This document shows, in pieces, positions 26,094 through 34,565 of a stretch of DNA of 41,848 nucleotides. How positions within the stretch are numbered: the first letter of the stretch is position 1; each line of letters starts with the position of its first letter. The notes below the pieces were generated by a model, which searched no databases, was not told the DNA's origin, and was given only the letters and a program-made list of their open reading frames with translations. The translations under genes were made by a program, and so were the position numbers. Source of the stretch: an uncultured Eubacteriales bacterium (lineage in GTDB: Bacteria > Bacillota > Clostridia > TANB77 > CAG-508); assembly GCA_949294555.1 (NCBI GenBank), contig CASFHP010000016.1:1-41848 (forward strand), read 5' to 3'.

Positions 26094-27239
26094 CTATAAA
26101 TTAAAATCTTTAGGATATTTACCAATAATCTTTGAAACAATTGGCATAATTATATATTCTTTCGTATCCTTATTTTCTCTAATCATATCAAACTGTTTCA
26201 TATAATCCACTATATCCAAAGTCAATTTATCTTCTTCCATCTCTCTATACTCTTTACTAAAACCTTTTGAAAATCTTGTCTTAACTTCTCTAACTAATTT
26301 AGTCAATTGAATTTCTGATATTATTACTAAATCATTTATATTTTTTTGATATTCATTTGAATTTATTTTTTCTTTTATAACTCTGTTTATAAATAAAACT
26401 ACGTCAGAAATTCCATTATTTGCTGGAAATGTATGTTTAAAATTCTTATTTTCTACTAACAAAATATATGCGCCATTTTTATGGACTTCTAATGTTGATT
26501 CTAACATTTTATCAACATCTTGATTTATTGCATTTCTATAGTTTCTTATATAATTATAATCTTGGTCATTTTCATTTTCTTTATATACTACATTTTCTGT
26601 AAATAGCCTTCTATATACTCTTTGTCTTCTTTCTTTTCCTTTATCCTGTTCTAGACCTAGTTGTTCTTTTTCATAAATATCTATATATAAATTACAGTCT
26701 GTTATATTACTTGAAAAGTTACGCATAAAATATTTTGAAATTCCTGTTACTTCATATAAGACATCATTTTCTATATTTTCTGCAAATTTATTTTCATCTC
26801 CATCATAAAGTTTTATAAATCCCATTTCTTTAATAAATTTTAGGACCTTTACCATAGATTTTCTTTGAGAATAAATTGTAAAATCTATTTTTATATCATT
26901 TATATCTACTTCTGCAACAAGATTTTGTATATAATCGATTAATCCAGATAAAATAAATTGTTCTCCTCTAGTTCTTTCTTCTAAATAGATTAGAATTAGG
27001 CACAAAAACACATATTCTAATTTTGTATCAAATTCTTGAATTCCCATAAACTCTTGTGGTTTTCCTGGTATTTTTTCCATTTTTATTAAATATGGATTTA
27101 CGATTAATTTATATCCTAGTTTGTTTTTTATAAAATCTTGAATTTCATCTGTTAAATCTTGTTTTACCAAATTATAACTTTCTTGATTAATGTCTTTTAC
27201 AAACCAATAGTTTTCTAATAATTTTTCAAATGTAGTCAA
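26094..27239 (-). CDS. jetB: Wadjet JetB-like subunit (TIGR02678/DUF2398 type)
   Basis: A kleisin-partner subunit (winged-helix, KITE-like) of the Wadjet complex. The 381 residues include KLEYVFLCLILIYLEERTRG, MVKVLKFIKEMGFIKLYDGD, YRRLFTENVVYKE and LTLDIVDYMKQFDMI, resembling the DUF2398 family. The start is TTG at 27239, with AAGGAG upstream. It lies 90 bases after jetA and 20 before jetC. The call depends partly on gene order. Confidence 0.85.
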   Translation of the reverse strand: MTTFEKLLENYWFVKDINQESYNLVKQDLTDEIQDFIKNKLGYKLIVNPYLIKMEKIPGKPQEFMGIQEFDTKLEYVFLCLILIYLEERTRGEQFILSGLIDYIQNLVAEVDINDIKIDFTIYSQRKSMVKVLKFIKEMGFIKLYDGDENKFAENIENDVLYEVTGISKYFMRNFSSNITDCNLYIDIYEKEQLGLEQDKGKERRQRVYRRLFTENVVYKENENDQDYNYIRNYRNAINQDVDKMLESTLEVHKNGAYILLVENKNFKHTFPANNGISDVVLFINRVIKEKINSNEYQKNINDLVIISEIQLTKLVREVKTRFSKGFSKEYREMEEDKLTLDIVDYMKQFDMIRENKDTKEYIIMPIVSKIIGKYPKDFNL

Positions 27240-27329
27240 ACTTTTATCTCCTTTTTATTTTCTATTTTCTAATTTATTTAAAGTTAAAGTTCTTTATTAT
27301 ATTTGTTTTTATATTATCAATATATAATT

Positions 27330-28826
27330 TCAGGTTTTGCTTTCTATAAATTCTAATTCAAAAGCTGGCATTTCTAAGTTTCCATCTTCACATTTTAGTG
27401 TGCATCTTTCCTTATTTTGAGGATATATCAACTTTATTTTTCTTCCATCTTCTATTACGATTTCATGACTTTGCATTTGACCTGCTTTACTTATCCATTT
27501 TAATAGTGTTTTTCTAAAATTGCTTTTAATTTCTGGCAATGATTTTATATCTATTTTTCCATCTTTTATATATTTTTCTAACTCTCTTCTTTCTTCTTCT
27601 AATTGCTTAAAGTATTTTTCTATTTGCTCTTGTTTTTCTTTTGTTTTATCGACAATTGCAACCTTACTCTGTTTTTCTCTATATTCTCTTATTCGTGGTT
27701 TTACTTCGTATTCATTTGAAGATTCTTCTAACAAGCTACTATTTATACTATCTGTTTCTCTTACATAATTTCCTTTCATATGTCTAGTATTAAACATTCC
27801 AAAAACTAAGCTTGATAATTTATGTGCTTCTTCAATATTTTCTACTTTTGCAAACATTTCACATATCTTTTTATATTCTGCTTTTTTGCTACTTACATTT
27901 CCCTTAGCCTCTGCTATTTGATTTGCAACTCTTGTTATTTTCCTTATGATTTCTGTTGTTTTTTCATTTATTTTTTCTACTTCACTTACTCTTAGATTTG
28001 TACCTATAAACCATTTTTTTATATTTTCCCACTTATCCTTGTTTCTATCTTTTAGTTCTTGTTCATCAATTTCTTCATCTAATTTATCTATTCTAACTCT
28101 CTTCTTTTGACCTAAATATACCTTTTCTAAAAATCTTTTTTGTATATCTTCATTTAAAGTTTTTAATTTTTCTTCTATCGCATAGGAATTATCTTGTAAA
28201 AGTTTTATAAATTCTCTTAAGTATCTTACTAAATCATTTTTATAGATTATAAATTGTTTTGATTTTGCAACTTCTTCTAATTTTACATTATAAAAAGTTT
28301 TAATATAATCTTGATAGTCTTGATTTAATCTTTTAAAATCATTATTTAGATTATCCCATAAACTAATGACATCTGACTCATCTTTAAAACTCGTTTTTTC
28401 AATACTTTGTATCTCTTCTTTTATTCTTTCTATCAATTTAGGTTCTAATGACGCACCTTCTATATGCAAGTTTTCTAACCTAATTACTAATCTTTCTATT
28501 TCTACTGCATATTCTGTTAATTGATATCTAAATTTTCTATGTTTGAATTCTTCTACTGTTGCTACATTATTCGTATCTTGCAATGCTGTTAGATTTCCCC
28601 AATTTACTAATGCTGTTAAATCATTTTCACACATTTCTACTGTGTAATTTTCAAAGTTTGGTTTGTCTTTTAAATAATTCCAAACATCTTCTTTATATAG
28701 CATATAGTTTATTTTTTCGTATTCTTCATAGAAATATCTTAGTATTGGTCTATATCTTTTTGTATTTTCTGTTGTTAAATATGATGTTTCTGTTATTTGT
28801 TTTGATAGTGTTTCATTTATTTCCAT
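27330..28826 (-). CDS. jetA: Wadjet JetA-like subunit (TIGR02677/DUF2397 type)
   Basis: A kleisin-like subunit of the Wadjet complex. The 498 residues begin MEINETLSKQITETSYLTTE and include TKRYRPILRYFYEEYEKINY, DVWNYLKDKP and ENDLTALVNWGNLTALQDTN, the winged-helix start typical of TIGR02677, then long charged helices. I chose ATG 28826 because AGAAAGG sits 8 bases upstream; an upstream ATG at 28886 lies inside the leader terminator. It is the first gene of the operon. Confidence 0.87.
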   Translation of the reverse strand: MEINETLSKQITETSYLTTENTKRYRPILRYFYEEYEKINYMLYKEDVWNYLKDKPNFENYTVEMCENDLTALVNWGNLTALQDTNNVATVEEFKHRKFRYQLTEYAVEIERLVIRLENLHIEGASLEPKLIERIKEEIQSIEKTSFKDESDVISLWDNLNNDFKRLNQDYQDYIKTFYNVKLEEVAKSKQFIIYKNDLVRYLREFIKLLQDNSYAIEEKLKTLNEDIQKRFLEKVYLGQKKRVRIDKLDEEIDEQELKDRNKDKWENIKKWFIGTNLRVSEVEKINEKTTEIIRKITRVANQIAEAKGNVSSKKAEYKKICEMFAKVENIEEAHKLSSLVFGMFNTRHMKGNYVRETDSINSSLLEESSNEYEVKPRIREYREKQSKVAIVDKTKEKQEQIEKYFKQLEEERRELEKYIKDGKIDIKSLPEIKSNFRKTLLKWISKAGQMQSHEIVIEDGRKIKLIYPQNKERCTLKCEDGNLEMPAFELEFIESKT

Positions 28827-28841
28827 ATTTTGAACCTTTCT

Positions 28842-28878
28842 AAAAAAATAAAGAGTAGTCCTTTTGTTTACCACTCTT
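28842..28878 (-). terminator. Intrinsic terminator in the Wadjet leader (possible attenuator)
   Basis: On the minus strand AAGAGTGGT (28878-28870) pairs with ACTACTCTT (28859-28851), then TATTTTTTT. It lies between the promoter at 28891-28919 and the jetA start, with the ribosome site directly after the T-run. Confidence 0.6.
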
Positions 28879-28890
28879 CTGTACATTCCA

Positions 28891-28919
28891 ATTTTATCAT
28901 ATATTTCCAGAATTTTCTA
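28891..28919 (-). promoter_or_regulatory. Extended -10 promoter upstream of jetA
   Basis: On the minus strand: weak TAGAAA (28919-28914), a 17-base spacer ending TGA, then TAAAAT (28896-28891), giving the extended -10 form TGATAAAAT. Confidence 0.5.
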
Positions 28920-28942
28920 CATTTTTTGTGAAATTTATGAAT

Positions 28943-29071
28943 TTATGTTTTATTTAATATATCAAAGTCATAACCCTTCCATGCTCTTTGATATTCTCCA
29001 TATGGTTCTTTTTCAGTCCATGATGTCAAATATAATAGTAATAATGTTAGTTCCTTAATTTGTTCTTCCAT
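28943..29071 (-). CDS. Small protein, DUF6429-like (short form)
   Basis: A 42-residue protein (MEEQIKELTLLLLYLTSWTE, then AWKGYDFDILNKT). It starts 2 bases after the stop of the TPR gene, with GAGAGA upstream, and so belongs to that operon. The motif LTLLLLYLTSW followed by WKGYDFD recalls small proteins I remember as DUF6429, which are usually longer; this copy may be truncated at the C-terminus. The family name is from memory. Confidence 0.6.
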   Translation of the reverse strand: MEEQIKELTLLLLYLTSWTEKEPYGEYQRAWKGYDFDILNKT

Positions 29072-29073
29072 TT

Positions 29074-29844
29074 TTAAATCTCTCTTTCTATAAATTCTAT
29101 AAATGATGGTACTGTTTCCAATAAATATTTATTATCTTTAACCACAAAATAAGCCTCTGCTTCTGACCCCCATGAATATGTACCATTTATCTCAATATCT
29201 TCTACTTTGGCTTTTGTAAACTTCTTTCTTCCAGTTAGATAGTTTAATAAATATTCATTATTTTCTTGTAATTGCTTAAGTACTTTTTTACATTTTCTAT
29301 AGTTTCCTTCTTTATAATACATTATAGATAAAGGAAACCACATAAAGGTTGAAGCTTCCGAATATTTATTATATATTTTTTCAGCTTTGTCAAATTTTTC
29401 AAGTACAGTATACAAACCTATAATCAGATATCTTATACCTAAATTATCACTCTCACATAATTTTAATAATTCTTCTCCTTGTTTTATTGCTTCTGTATAT
29501 CTTCCCAATTCCATTAATGTTAGCATATAACTATGTTTCGTTCTCATATATGGTCTTGTCTCTATTAATCCCCAAAATATTCCTATATTTTCCTCTTTAA
29601 AAAAATCTTCTTTTTCCAAATTAGCTTTTTCCTTATTTAGTGTCTCTTCATATTTTTTTAATTTTTTTATTGTATTCGTTTCATGTTGGGTAATAAAATT
29701 TTCTGCATCTATATTATTTGGGTTTAATTCAAGTGCTTGTTTTGCTAGTTTTATTGCTTTTGTTTTTACTGGTTCATCATATGCCTCAAATAATAAATCA
29801 TCTGATTGTTCTCTTTTGATAAATTCTTCATCATCGAAATCCAT
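29074..29844 (-). CDS. Tetratricopeptide-repeat protein
   Basis: A 256-residue protein with TPR-like helices at about 25-60 (KTKAIKLAKQALELNPNNID) and 120-200 (YMLTLMELGRYTEAIKQGEE, LIIGLYTVLEKFDKAEKIYN, YYKEGNYRKCKKVLKQLQE). I chose ATG 29844 because GGAGG lies 9 bases upstream and the gene then clears the end of the ATPase gene; an earlier ATG at 29916 would overlap it by 41 bases. The pairing with an AAA_21-type ATPase suggests they act together. Specific role unknown. Confidence 0.75.
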   Translation of the reverse strand: MDFDDEEFIKREQSDDLLFEAYDEPVKTKAIKLAKQALELNPNNIDAENFITQHETNTIKKLKKYEETLNKEKANLEKEDFFKEENIGIFWGLIETRPYMRTKHSYMLTLMELGRYTEAIKQGEELLKLCESDNLGIRYLIIGLYTVLEKFDKAEKIYNKYSEASTFMWFPLSIMYYKEGNYRKCKKVLKQLQENNEYLLNYLTGRKKFTKAKVEDIEINGTYSWGSEAEAYFVVKDNKYLLETVPSFIEFIEREI

Positions 29845-29875
29845 ATTTTTCAACCTCCATATTTTTTCTTCTAAT

Positions 29876-30691
29876 TCATTTTTCAAATTCATTCTTTCTA
29901 CTTCTAAAAAAATCATAAAAGTATCTTACATTCTCAAGTTCACTCCATTTTTGAACTTTATAATCTTTTGTATCTAAATTATATATTTTGGCATTTAGAA
30001 TGCCTAACATAAATGGAGAATGCGTTGCAATTATAAATTGAACACCTAAATATCTTGCCATTTTATTTATTTCTTCCGCAAGTTGTACTTGATTTTGCGG
30101 AGATAATGAAACTTCTGGTTCATCTAATAAATACAAATTGTCTGGTTCAATATTATCTTCTAAAACTTGCAGTGTTGTTTCTCCATTAGAATATTTATCT
30201 TGTGAAAATTCAAATCTTGCAAACTGCTTTCCTCCTTCTTTTGTTTGCAAAAATTCTTTAGTTCTTTGCATTCCTCTTTCTCTTGCCAAATTGCTTTCTA
30301 TGCTTTCTTGCAAAACTGCATCTTGCTGTACTTTCCTTATTTCATATAAGATTTCTTCACTTTTTATATATCTGCTATTTTCTGGTATTCTAGTTAGTTT
30401 TCTACCATTTTCATTTTCTCCTAATTCATATTCACATTTTGATGCATAATCTTCAAAATAATCTAAAGTTCCAACAACTTTTGGATTACTTCTTTCTTTT
30501 CCTTTTAAATTTAATTTATGAGCAATGATATTTAGTATGGTTGATTTTCCAGAACCATTATTGCCATATAATACAGTTATATTGTCAAATATAAATATAT
30601 CGGGCTCTTTATTTTGTAATACATTAAATGGGTATATGTTATTATTTGTTATTCTGCTATCACTTAATTTAAATGTTTTTAGATATATCAT
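29876..30691 (-). CDS. AAA_21/OLD-type ATPase
   Basis: A 271-residue ABC-like ATPase with Walker A VLYGNNGSGKSTILNIIA at about 41-58, Walker B DNLYLLDEPEVSLSPQNQVQ, and a switch histidine in FIIATHSPFML. The region between holds an acidic/basic linker. It has no long coiled coil. Small ATPases of this type are often chromosome-encoded regulators or defence proteins. It overlaps the stop of def by 4 bases (ATGA), so translation is coupled. Confidence 0.85.
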   Translation of the reverse strand: MIYLKTFKLSDSRITNNNIYPFNVLQNKEPDIFIFDNITVLYGNNGSGKSTILNIIAHKLNLKGKERSNPKVVGTLDYFEDYASKCEYELGENENGRKLTRIPENSRYIKSEEILYEIRKVQQDAVLQESIESNLARERGMQRTKEFLQTKEGGKQFARFEFSQDKYSNGETTLQVLEDNIEPDNLYLLDEPEVSLSPQNQVQLAEEINKMARYLGVQFIIATHSPFMLGILNAKIYNLDTKDYKVQKWSELENVRYFYDFFRSRKNEFEK

Positions 30692-31230
30692 TTTTCATTC
30701 CTCAAATTATATTTATCAATATTTTCTTTAGTTGCAAATCCATTAGGTCCTTTTACTTTTTCTAAAAATACTATTCCGTCTAAATGGTCACATTCATGTT
30801 GCACTAATCTTGCAAAAAATCCATTTAATTGTTTTACTATTTTTTCTCCATTTTCGTTATAATAAGTCAATTCTATATTTTTATATCTTTCTACTTTTCC
30901 TCTTATACTAGGAACACTCATACATCCTTCATATTGCACATCTGTATCATCTGATCCCCTCTTCCAAGTTGGATTAATCATTGCTGTTATTGGTATTTCC
31001 TCTGCATCATTATATTTTATATTTTCTTTTTTAGCTCCAACTACAATAATTCTTTTATTTACACCTATTTGAGGTGCAGCAATTCCTAATCCTGTTCCAT
31101 ACTCTAGTGTTGATTTTAAATCTTCTATAATGTCTATAATATCTTCATTAATATTTTTTATATTAACTTCATCGCATTGTTTTTCAAGGATAGGATCTCC
31201 TACTTCTCTTACTTTTAATACTTTACCCAT
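30688..31230 (-). CDS. def: Peptide deformylase
   Basis: Removes the formyl group from N-terminal methionine. The 180 residues show the three family motifs: GLGIAAPQIG (I), EGCMSVPS (II, metal-ligand Cys) and QHECDHLDG (III, the HEXXH type with the usual Ile replaced by Cys). GGAGG lies before the ATG. It heads an operon with an ATPase, a TPR protein and a small protein, an unusual setting for def; another copy elsewhere would be needed to call this one accessory. Confidence 0.93.
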   Translation of the reverse strand: MGKVLKVREVGDPILEKQCDEVNIKNINEDIIDIIEDLKSTLEYGTGLGIAAPQIGVNKRIIVVGAKKENIKYNDAEEIPITAMINPTWKRGSDDTDVQYEGCMSVPSIRGKVERYKNIELTYYNENGEKIVKQLNGFFARLVQHECDHLDGIVFLEKVKGPNGFATKENIDKYNLRNEK

Positions 31231-31257
31231 TTTGTCTTACCTCCATATATCACCATA

Positions 31258-31286
31258 TTTATATCACAGATTTACATTTTTTTCAA
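31258..31286 (-). promoter_or_regulatory. Promoter of the def operon
   Basis: On the minus strand: TTGAAA (31286-31281), a 17-base spacer, TATAAA (31263-31258), 28 bases before the def start codon. Confidence 0.7.
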
Positions 31287-31397
31287 CCAGACACCTATAT
31301 TTTGACGTTTCTCTTACATTTGAAATTTAGCTTTTCTTTTGGAAGTTACCTTTACAATTTGTTATTAGAACGAATGTTTTGTTTTTGTTAAAAACTA

Positions 31398-31425
31398 TTG
31401 CTTTTTTACATATTTATGATATAAT
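31398..31425 (+). promoter_or_regulatory. Promoter of the MazF-like gene
   Basis: TTGCTT (31398-31403), a 16-base spacer, then consensus TATAAT (31420-31425); the start codon follows at 31451. It diverges from the def promoter. Confidence 0.7.
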
Positions 31426-31450
31426 ATTGTCGCGAAAGGATGTTTGATAT

Positions 31451-31996
31451 ATGCAAGAATTATTAAATGTTTTAAATACAACAAAAAATACTTTAGATAA
31501 ATATTATGACATACATAAAGATGAAGATTTCTCTAATAAACGAAATACACCTAAAGATTATCTTGAATGGGTTGATAAGAAAACAAAAATTATTATCAAT
31601 TCTCCAAAATTTATAGAAAAATCAAAAGAATGCATTATTCGTGGTGATGTAGTTTGGGTTGAATTTGGATTTAATATAGGTGAAGAGTTTAGTGGTAGGC
31701 ATCCTGCTGTAGTTCTAAAAAACGGTGGAAAAACATTGCTAGTTTTACCTATTACAAGTAAACAACCAACCGAAAAACAACTGGCTAGTAAAACATATGT
31801 AGAACTTAGCAAAATATATAATTTTAAATCGATGAGAAGGTGGGTTAATATTTTTAATATTAGTCCAATAAGTATTGAAAGAATAGATTTTTCAAAGAAA
31901 AAGGGAAATATTAAAGGAATCGATTTGGATAATATATCAAAAGCTTTTTTAGATTCCGATCTCTTTAAATATAAACCTGCAAAAAATAATTTGTAA
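31451..31996 (+). CDS. PemK/MazF-family toxin with N-terminal extension
   Basis: The only clear plus-strand gene. Residues about 62-150 match the MazF/PemK barrel: RGDVVWVEFGFNIGEEFSGR, HPAVVLKN, KTLLVLPITSK and RRWVNIFNISPISIERID. Such proteins are sequence-specific endoribonucleases. The first 60 residues are an extension, and no antitoxin gene is found within 200 bases on either side; the extension or a distant gene might serve. AAAGGA lies upstream of the ATG. Confidence 0.8.
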   Translation: MQELLNVLNTTKNTLDKYYDIHKDEDFSNKRNTPKDYLEWVDKKTKIIINSPKFIEKSKECIIRGDVVWVEFGFNIGEEFSGRHPAVVLKNGGKTLLVLPITSKQPTEKQLASKTYVELSKIYNFKSMRRWVNIFNISPISIERIDFSKKKGNIKGIDLDNISKAFLDSDLFKYKPAKNNL

Positions 31997-32022
31997 AATT
32001 CATAATTTTTTGCATAAAATTC

Positions 32023-32051
32023 TTGATTTTTACATAAAAATATAGTATCAT
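32023..32051 (+). promoter_or_regulatory. Promoter of the candidate small RNA
   Basis: TTGATT (32023-32028), a 17-base spacer, TATCAT (32046-32051). It lies 27 bases after the stop of the MazF-like gene. Confidence 0.45.
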
Positions 32052-32057
32052 TTAATT

Positions 32058-32159
32058 AATAAAAAATCTATTTAATTAGATGACTGAGAAGGCTTACTTC
32101 GGTAAGCAGTTATGATTTAGAATGTAGCTTATATAGAAATATATAAGCTACAGTTTTTT
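32058..32159 (+). ncRNA. Candidate structured small RNA ending in an intrinsic terminator
   Basis: About 100 bases without a reading frame. GCTTAC-TTCG-GTAAGC forms a perfect 6-bp stem with a UUCG loop at 32092-32107; a perfect 12-bp stem with a GAAA loop follows at 32124-32151 with T6 at 32154-32159. Both stable tetraloops point to a real RNA. A promoter is visible upstream. It could instead be only the 3' end of the toxin mRNA. Confidence 0.5.
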
Positions 32160-32163
32160 AATT

Positions 32164-32278
32164 TTTTCTTTATTTACGAAATTTATAACATATTTGATTT
32201 CTATATTACGAATATTAGCAATTTCTCGTAATATAATTTTCTTTATTACGAATCTTTCGATTTTTTCGTAATATAATC
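32164..32278. repeat. TTACGAA-type hairpins
   Basis: Two stems of the form ATATTACGA...TCGTAATAT at about 32201-32231 and 32243-32272. The same kind of sequence lies beside the intact hydrolase at 38762-38858, so it was probably copied together with the hydrolase 3' end. Confidence 0.5.
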
Positions 32279-32373
32279 TTATAAATAACTCACTATATCT
32301 TCAAAAGTATCATATCCGCTTTCGCTATTGATATGTCCTGCATTTGGTATAAAAACTTGTTCCGTTGCAATCT
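32279..32373 (-). pseudogene. C-terminal remnant of an RBBP9/YdeN-type hydrolase
   Basis: The minus strand codes IATEQVFIPNAGHINSESGY then DTFEDIVSYL and a stop, almost identical to the end of the protein at 38860-39411. No upstream part of the gene is present. Confidence 0.8.
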
Positions 32374-32464
32374 TATTTTTCTCCTTATTTTGTTAGATAT
32401 TTTTGATTTTTATGATTTGGTTTTTCTGGTGTAGTCATTTGCAATAATTTCTTGCTCATTTAAC

Positions 32465-32818
32465 TTAGTCGGTTCTTGGTCGGTCTTTTATTTCATTTTC
32501 AAATCCATCATGCATAAATATGGTTGTAATAAAATAATCTCTTGTTTCATTTGTTTCAAACTCTGGTTCTTTTGAGCCGTTATTTTTCAATGTTCTTTTT
32601 ATTTTAGGAATACCTGTATTTCTACCCTCGGTTAATTTTAATTCTTTTAAAAATTCTACGATTCTACGATTTCTATATTTTCTTGCAATTATATTTTTAT
32701 CTTCAATTGATTTTTCACTAATAGAACGGTCTGGTCCAGGATAGCTTACAATATGAATTCTATCTGCCATTATCCTGTTTTCGTTTAATATATTTTCTAT
32801 GCTTGTAGGTAATTTCAT
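32465..32818 (-). pseudogene. C-terminal remnant of an AlbA_2/RecG-like ATP-binding protein
   Basis: A 117-residue frame with DRIHIVSYPGPDRSIS, ARKYRNRRIVEFLKELKLTE and GRNTGIPKIKRTLKNNG. This is the usual C-terminal end (NP-I-E---RLGL-E-RGTGI pattern) of proteins with an N-terminal AlbA_2 DNA-binding domain, normally 400-500 residues long. The rest is missing, so it is probably dead. Gene fragments lie on both sides. Confidence 0.7.
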
Positions 32819-32943
32819 TTTTTTACATTATCTTTCCACTTGCTAAGTTTGTTTTTCTTTGCTATCGATTTCTAACAAGCTTTTCAAATATTCTCTTTTT
32901 GGATTTTCAAATTTTTCTAACTCTTGTGTCGTTTTATCTCTTT

Positions 32944-33558
32944 TTATAAAATGAATTCTACTAAATGTTCATAATATTCTTGCATTTGAGCTTTATTCAT
33001 ATTTAGTTTACCTTTTGCAAATAAGATATATGTATAAACTGTTTCACTTGGTAAACATATATATTTTATCTCAAAATGTTCTACTTGATTTTTATCTTGT
33101 AAATTAATATTTAGTTCTTCTTGACATTCTCTTATTATGGTATTAAATATATCTATCTCCCCATCTTTTATGTCTTCATTATCTGCACTTCCTCCTGATA
33201 TTTGCATACAATGTGGAAAAGAAGTATTTTCTTCCAATTCTCCTACTATATAATAATTATCACTAGTTTCCAATAAACACCCTGCCACTAAACTAGTACA
33301 AGCATATTCTTTAGTTAATCCAATTCTTTCATCATATAAATAATGTGCATAATTAGATTTTTTACAAGTAATTTTTATCTGATTACCTTTTCTTTTGCAT
33401 TCACTCACACACATTAATTCTCCATTCCACAAATTAGGATTTTCTACTTTACATTGGTTCCAGAATTCTTCTATTTTTCTTTCTATTTCTTCTGGTAATT
33501 CAAATTGCTCATCTTCAAGTTTTACTTTTATAATTGTTTTTCCAATGTTTTTTATCAT
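32944..33558 (-). CDS. Nudix-type hydrolase, possibly frameshifted at its C-terminus
   Basis: A 204-residue protein with a Nudix-like box (ISGGSADNED, then TIIRECQEELNI, keeping the RE--EE core) after an unusual N-terminal domain. GGAGATG lies before the ATG. Past its stop, another frame of the same strand continues 32843-32945 with FIKRDKTTQELEKF and NPKREYLKSLLEIDSKEKQ, which looks like real coding sequence. The natural protein may therefore be about 35 residues longer, with a -1 shift or a lost base near the run ATTTTAT at 32945-32950. Substrate unknown. Confidence 0.65.
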   Translation of the reverse strand: MIKNIGKTIIKVKLEDEQFELPEEIERKIEEFWNQCKVENPNLWNGELMCVSECKRKGNQIKITCKKSNYAHYLYDERIGLTKEYACTSLVAGCLLETSDNYYIVGELEENTSFPHCMQISGGSADNEDIKDGEIDIFNTIIRECQEELNINLQDKNQVEHFEIKYICLPSETVYTYILFAKGKLNMNKAQMQEYYEHLVEFIL

Positions 33559-33641
33559 ATTAACATCTCCATTTTATACTAATATATCTCTTTTCTTTAA
33601 TTTGTCTATCAAATTTTGAAAATTATTTATATCAAAATTAT

Positions 33642-34403
33642 CTATATACTTTTACCACCATCTACAAGATATATTGAACCTGTCGTCCATAATGATTTAT
33701 CTGACAATAAAAATTCTATTGTTGGTGCTATATCTTTTTTTGCATCTCCTATTCTTCCTAATGGATATAACTTCTTTTTATCTTCTGACCATTTATCATA
33801 TCCTTCTTGAGTATAATCACCACTTGCTACATAGATATTTGTATATACTGCTGCTGGATTTACACTATTAACTCTTATATTATATTTTCCAAGTTCTTGC
33901 CCCATATACTTTGTTAGCATATCGACACCTGCTTTACTTGCACAATAAGCAATTGAACCTCCTGCTCTTTCAGATGACATAGATGAAATATTTACTATTG
34001 ATGGATTAGTTCCTTTTTTCAATAATGGTAGCAAAGTTTTTGTTAATAAAAATATTCCTGTTAAATTTATATTAATTGAGTTATTCCATTCTTCTAAAGT
34101 CTGTTCTTCGATTCCTCCAAGTTTTATAATTCCTGCTGAATTTACTAGTCCATCTAATCTATTATATTTTTTCTCAATTTCTTCATATATTCTTTTACAA
34201 TCTTGTTCTTTACTAATATCTCCTTGTAAAAAGGTAATTCTATTCGCATTATCGCCTAATTTTTGTTTTGCTAAAGATAAATTTTTATCTCCTCTTGAAA
34301 GAGAAATAATCTCATAATTACCTTGCTCTAATAAATATTCTATTGTTCCAAGTCCAATTCCACTTGTTCCTCCTGTTATTAAAACAATTTTTTCTTCTAA
34401 CAT
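33642..34403 (-). CDS. Short-chain dehydrogenase/reductase
   Basis: A 253-residue classical SDR. The NAD(P)-binding motif is LITGGTSGIGLGTIEYL at residues 7-23, NSAGI near 90, catalytic Ser in VNISSMSSE and YCASKAG (YxxxK) near 155, ending with GSIYLVDGG. The substrate is not determined. AGGAGG lies before the ATG. A long dyad upstream at 34464-34509 suggests a dedicated regulator. Confidence 0.9.
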   Translation of the reverse strand: MLEEKIVLITGGTSGIGLGTIEYLLEQGNYEIISLSRGDKNLSLAKQKLGDNANRITFLQGDISKEQDCKRIYEEIEKKYNRLDGLVNSAGIIKLGGIEEQTLEEWNNSININLTGIFLLTKTLLPLLKKGTNPSIVNISSMSSERAGGSIAYCASKAGVDMLTKYMGQELGKYNIRVNSVNPAAVYTNIYVASGDYTQEGYDKWSEDKKKLYPLGRIGDAKKDIAPTIEFLLSDKSLWTTGSIYLVDGGKSI

Positions 34404-34463
34404 ATTTTCCTCCTCGTATAATTACTTTATATCATATTTGTATCAAAAGTGCTACTATTTTAA

Positions 34464-34509
34464 GTTCACCTGGTGTACTAAATTTATAATTTTTAGTTCA
34501 TTTGGTGAA
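34464..34509. promoter_or_regulatory. Operator-like dyad upstream of the SDR gene
   Basis: Two sites, GTTCACCTGGTGTA at 34464 and GTTCATTTGGTGAA at 34496, lie 32 bases apart. Together they form a larger dyad with outer TTCACC/GGTGAA and inner ACTAAA/TTTAGT. It sits just upstream of a weak promoter (TAGCAC, 17 bases, TATAAA on the minus strand), a position fitting an activator or a repressor. Confidence 0.5.
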
Positions 34510-34565
34510 TTTTCACATCAAATCTGCTTAAAATTTTTGTTCTTTTATTAACTCTTGAAGGCTTG

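Noticed and set aside
32279..32818. Functional hydrolase and ATP-binding genes in this stretch
   Set aside because: Only C-terminal parts are present, with no start region or catalytic core.
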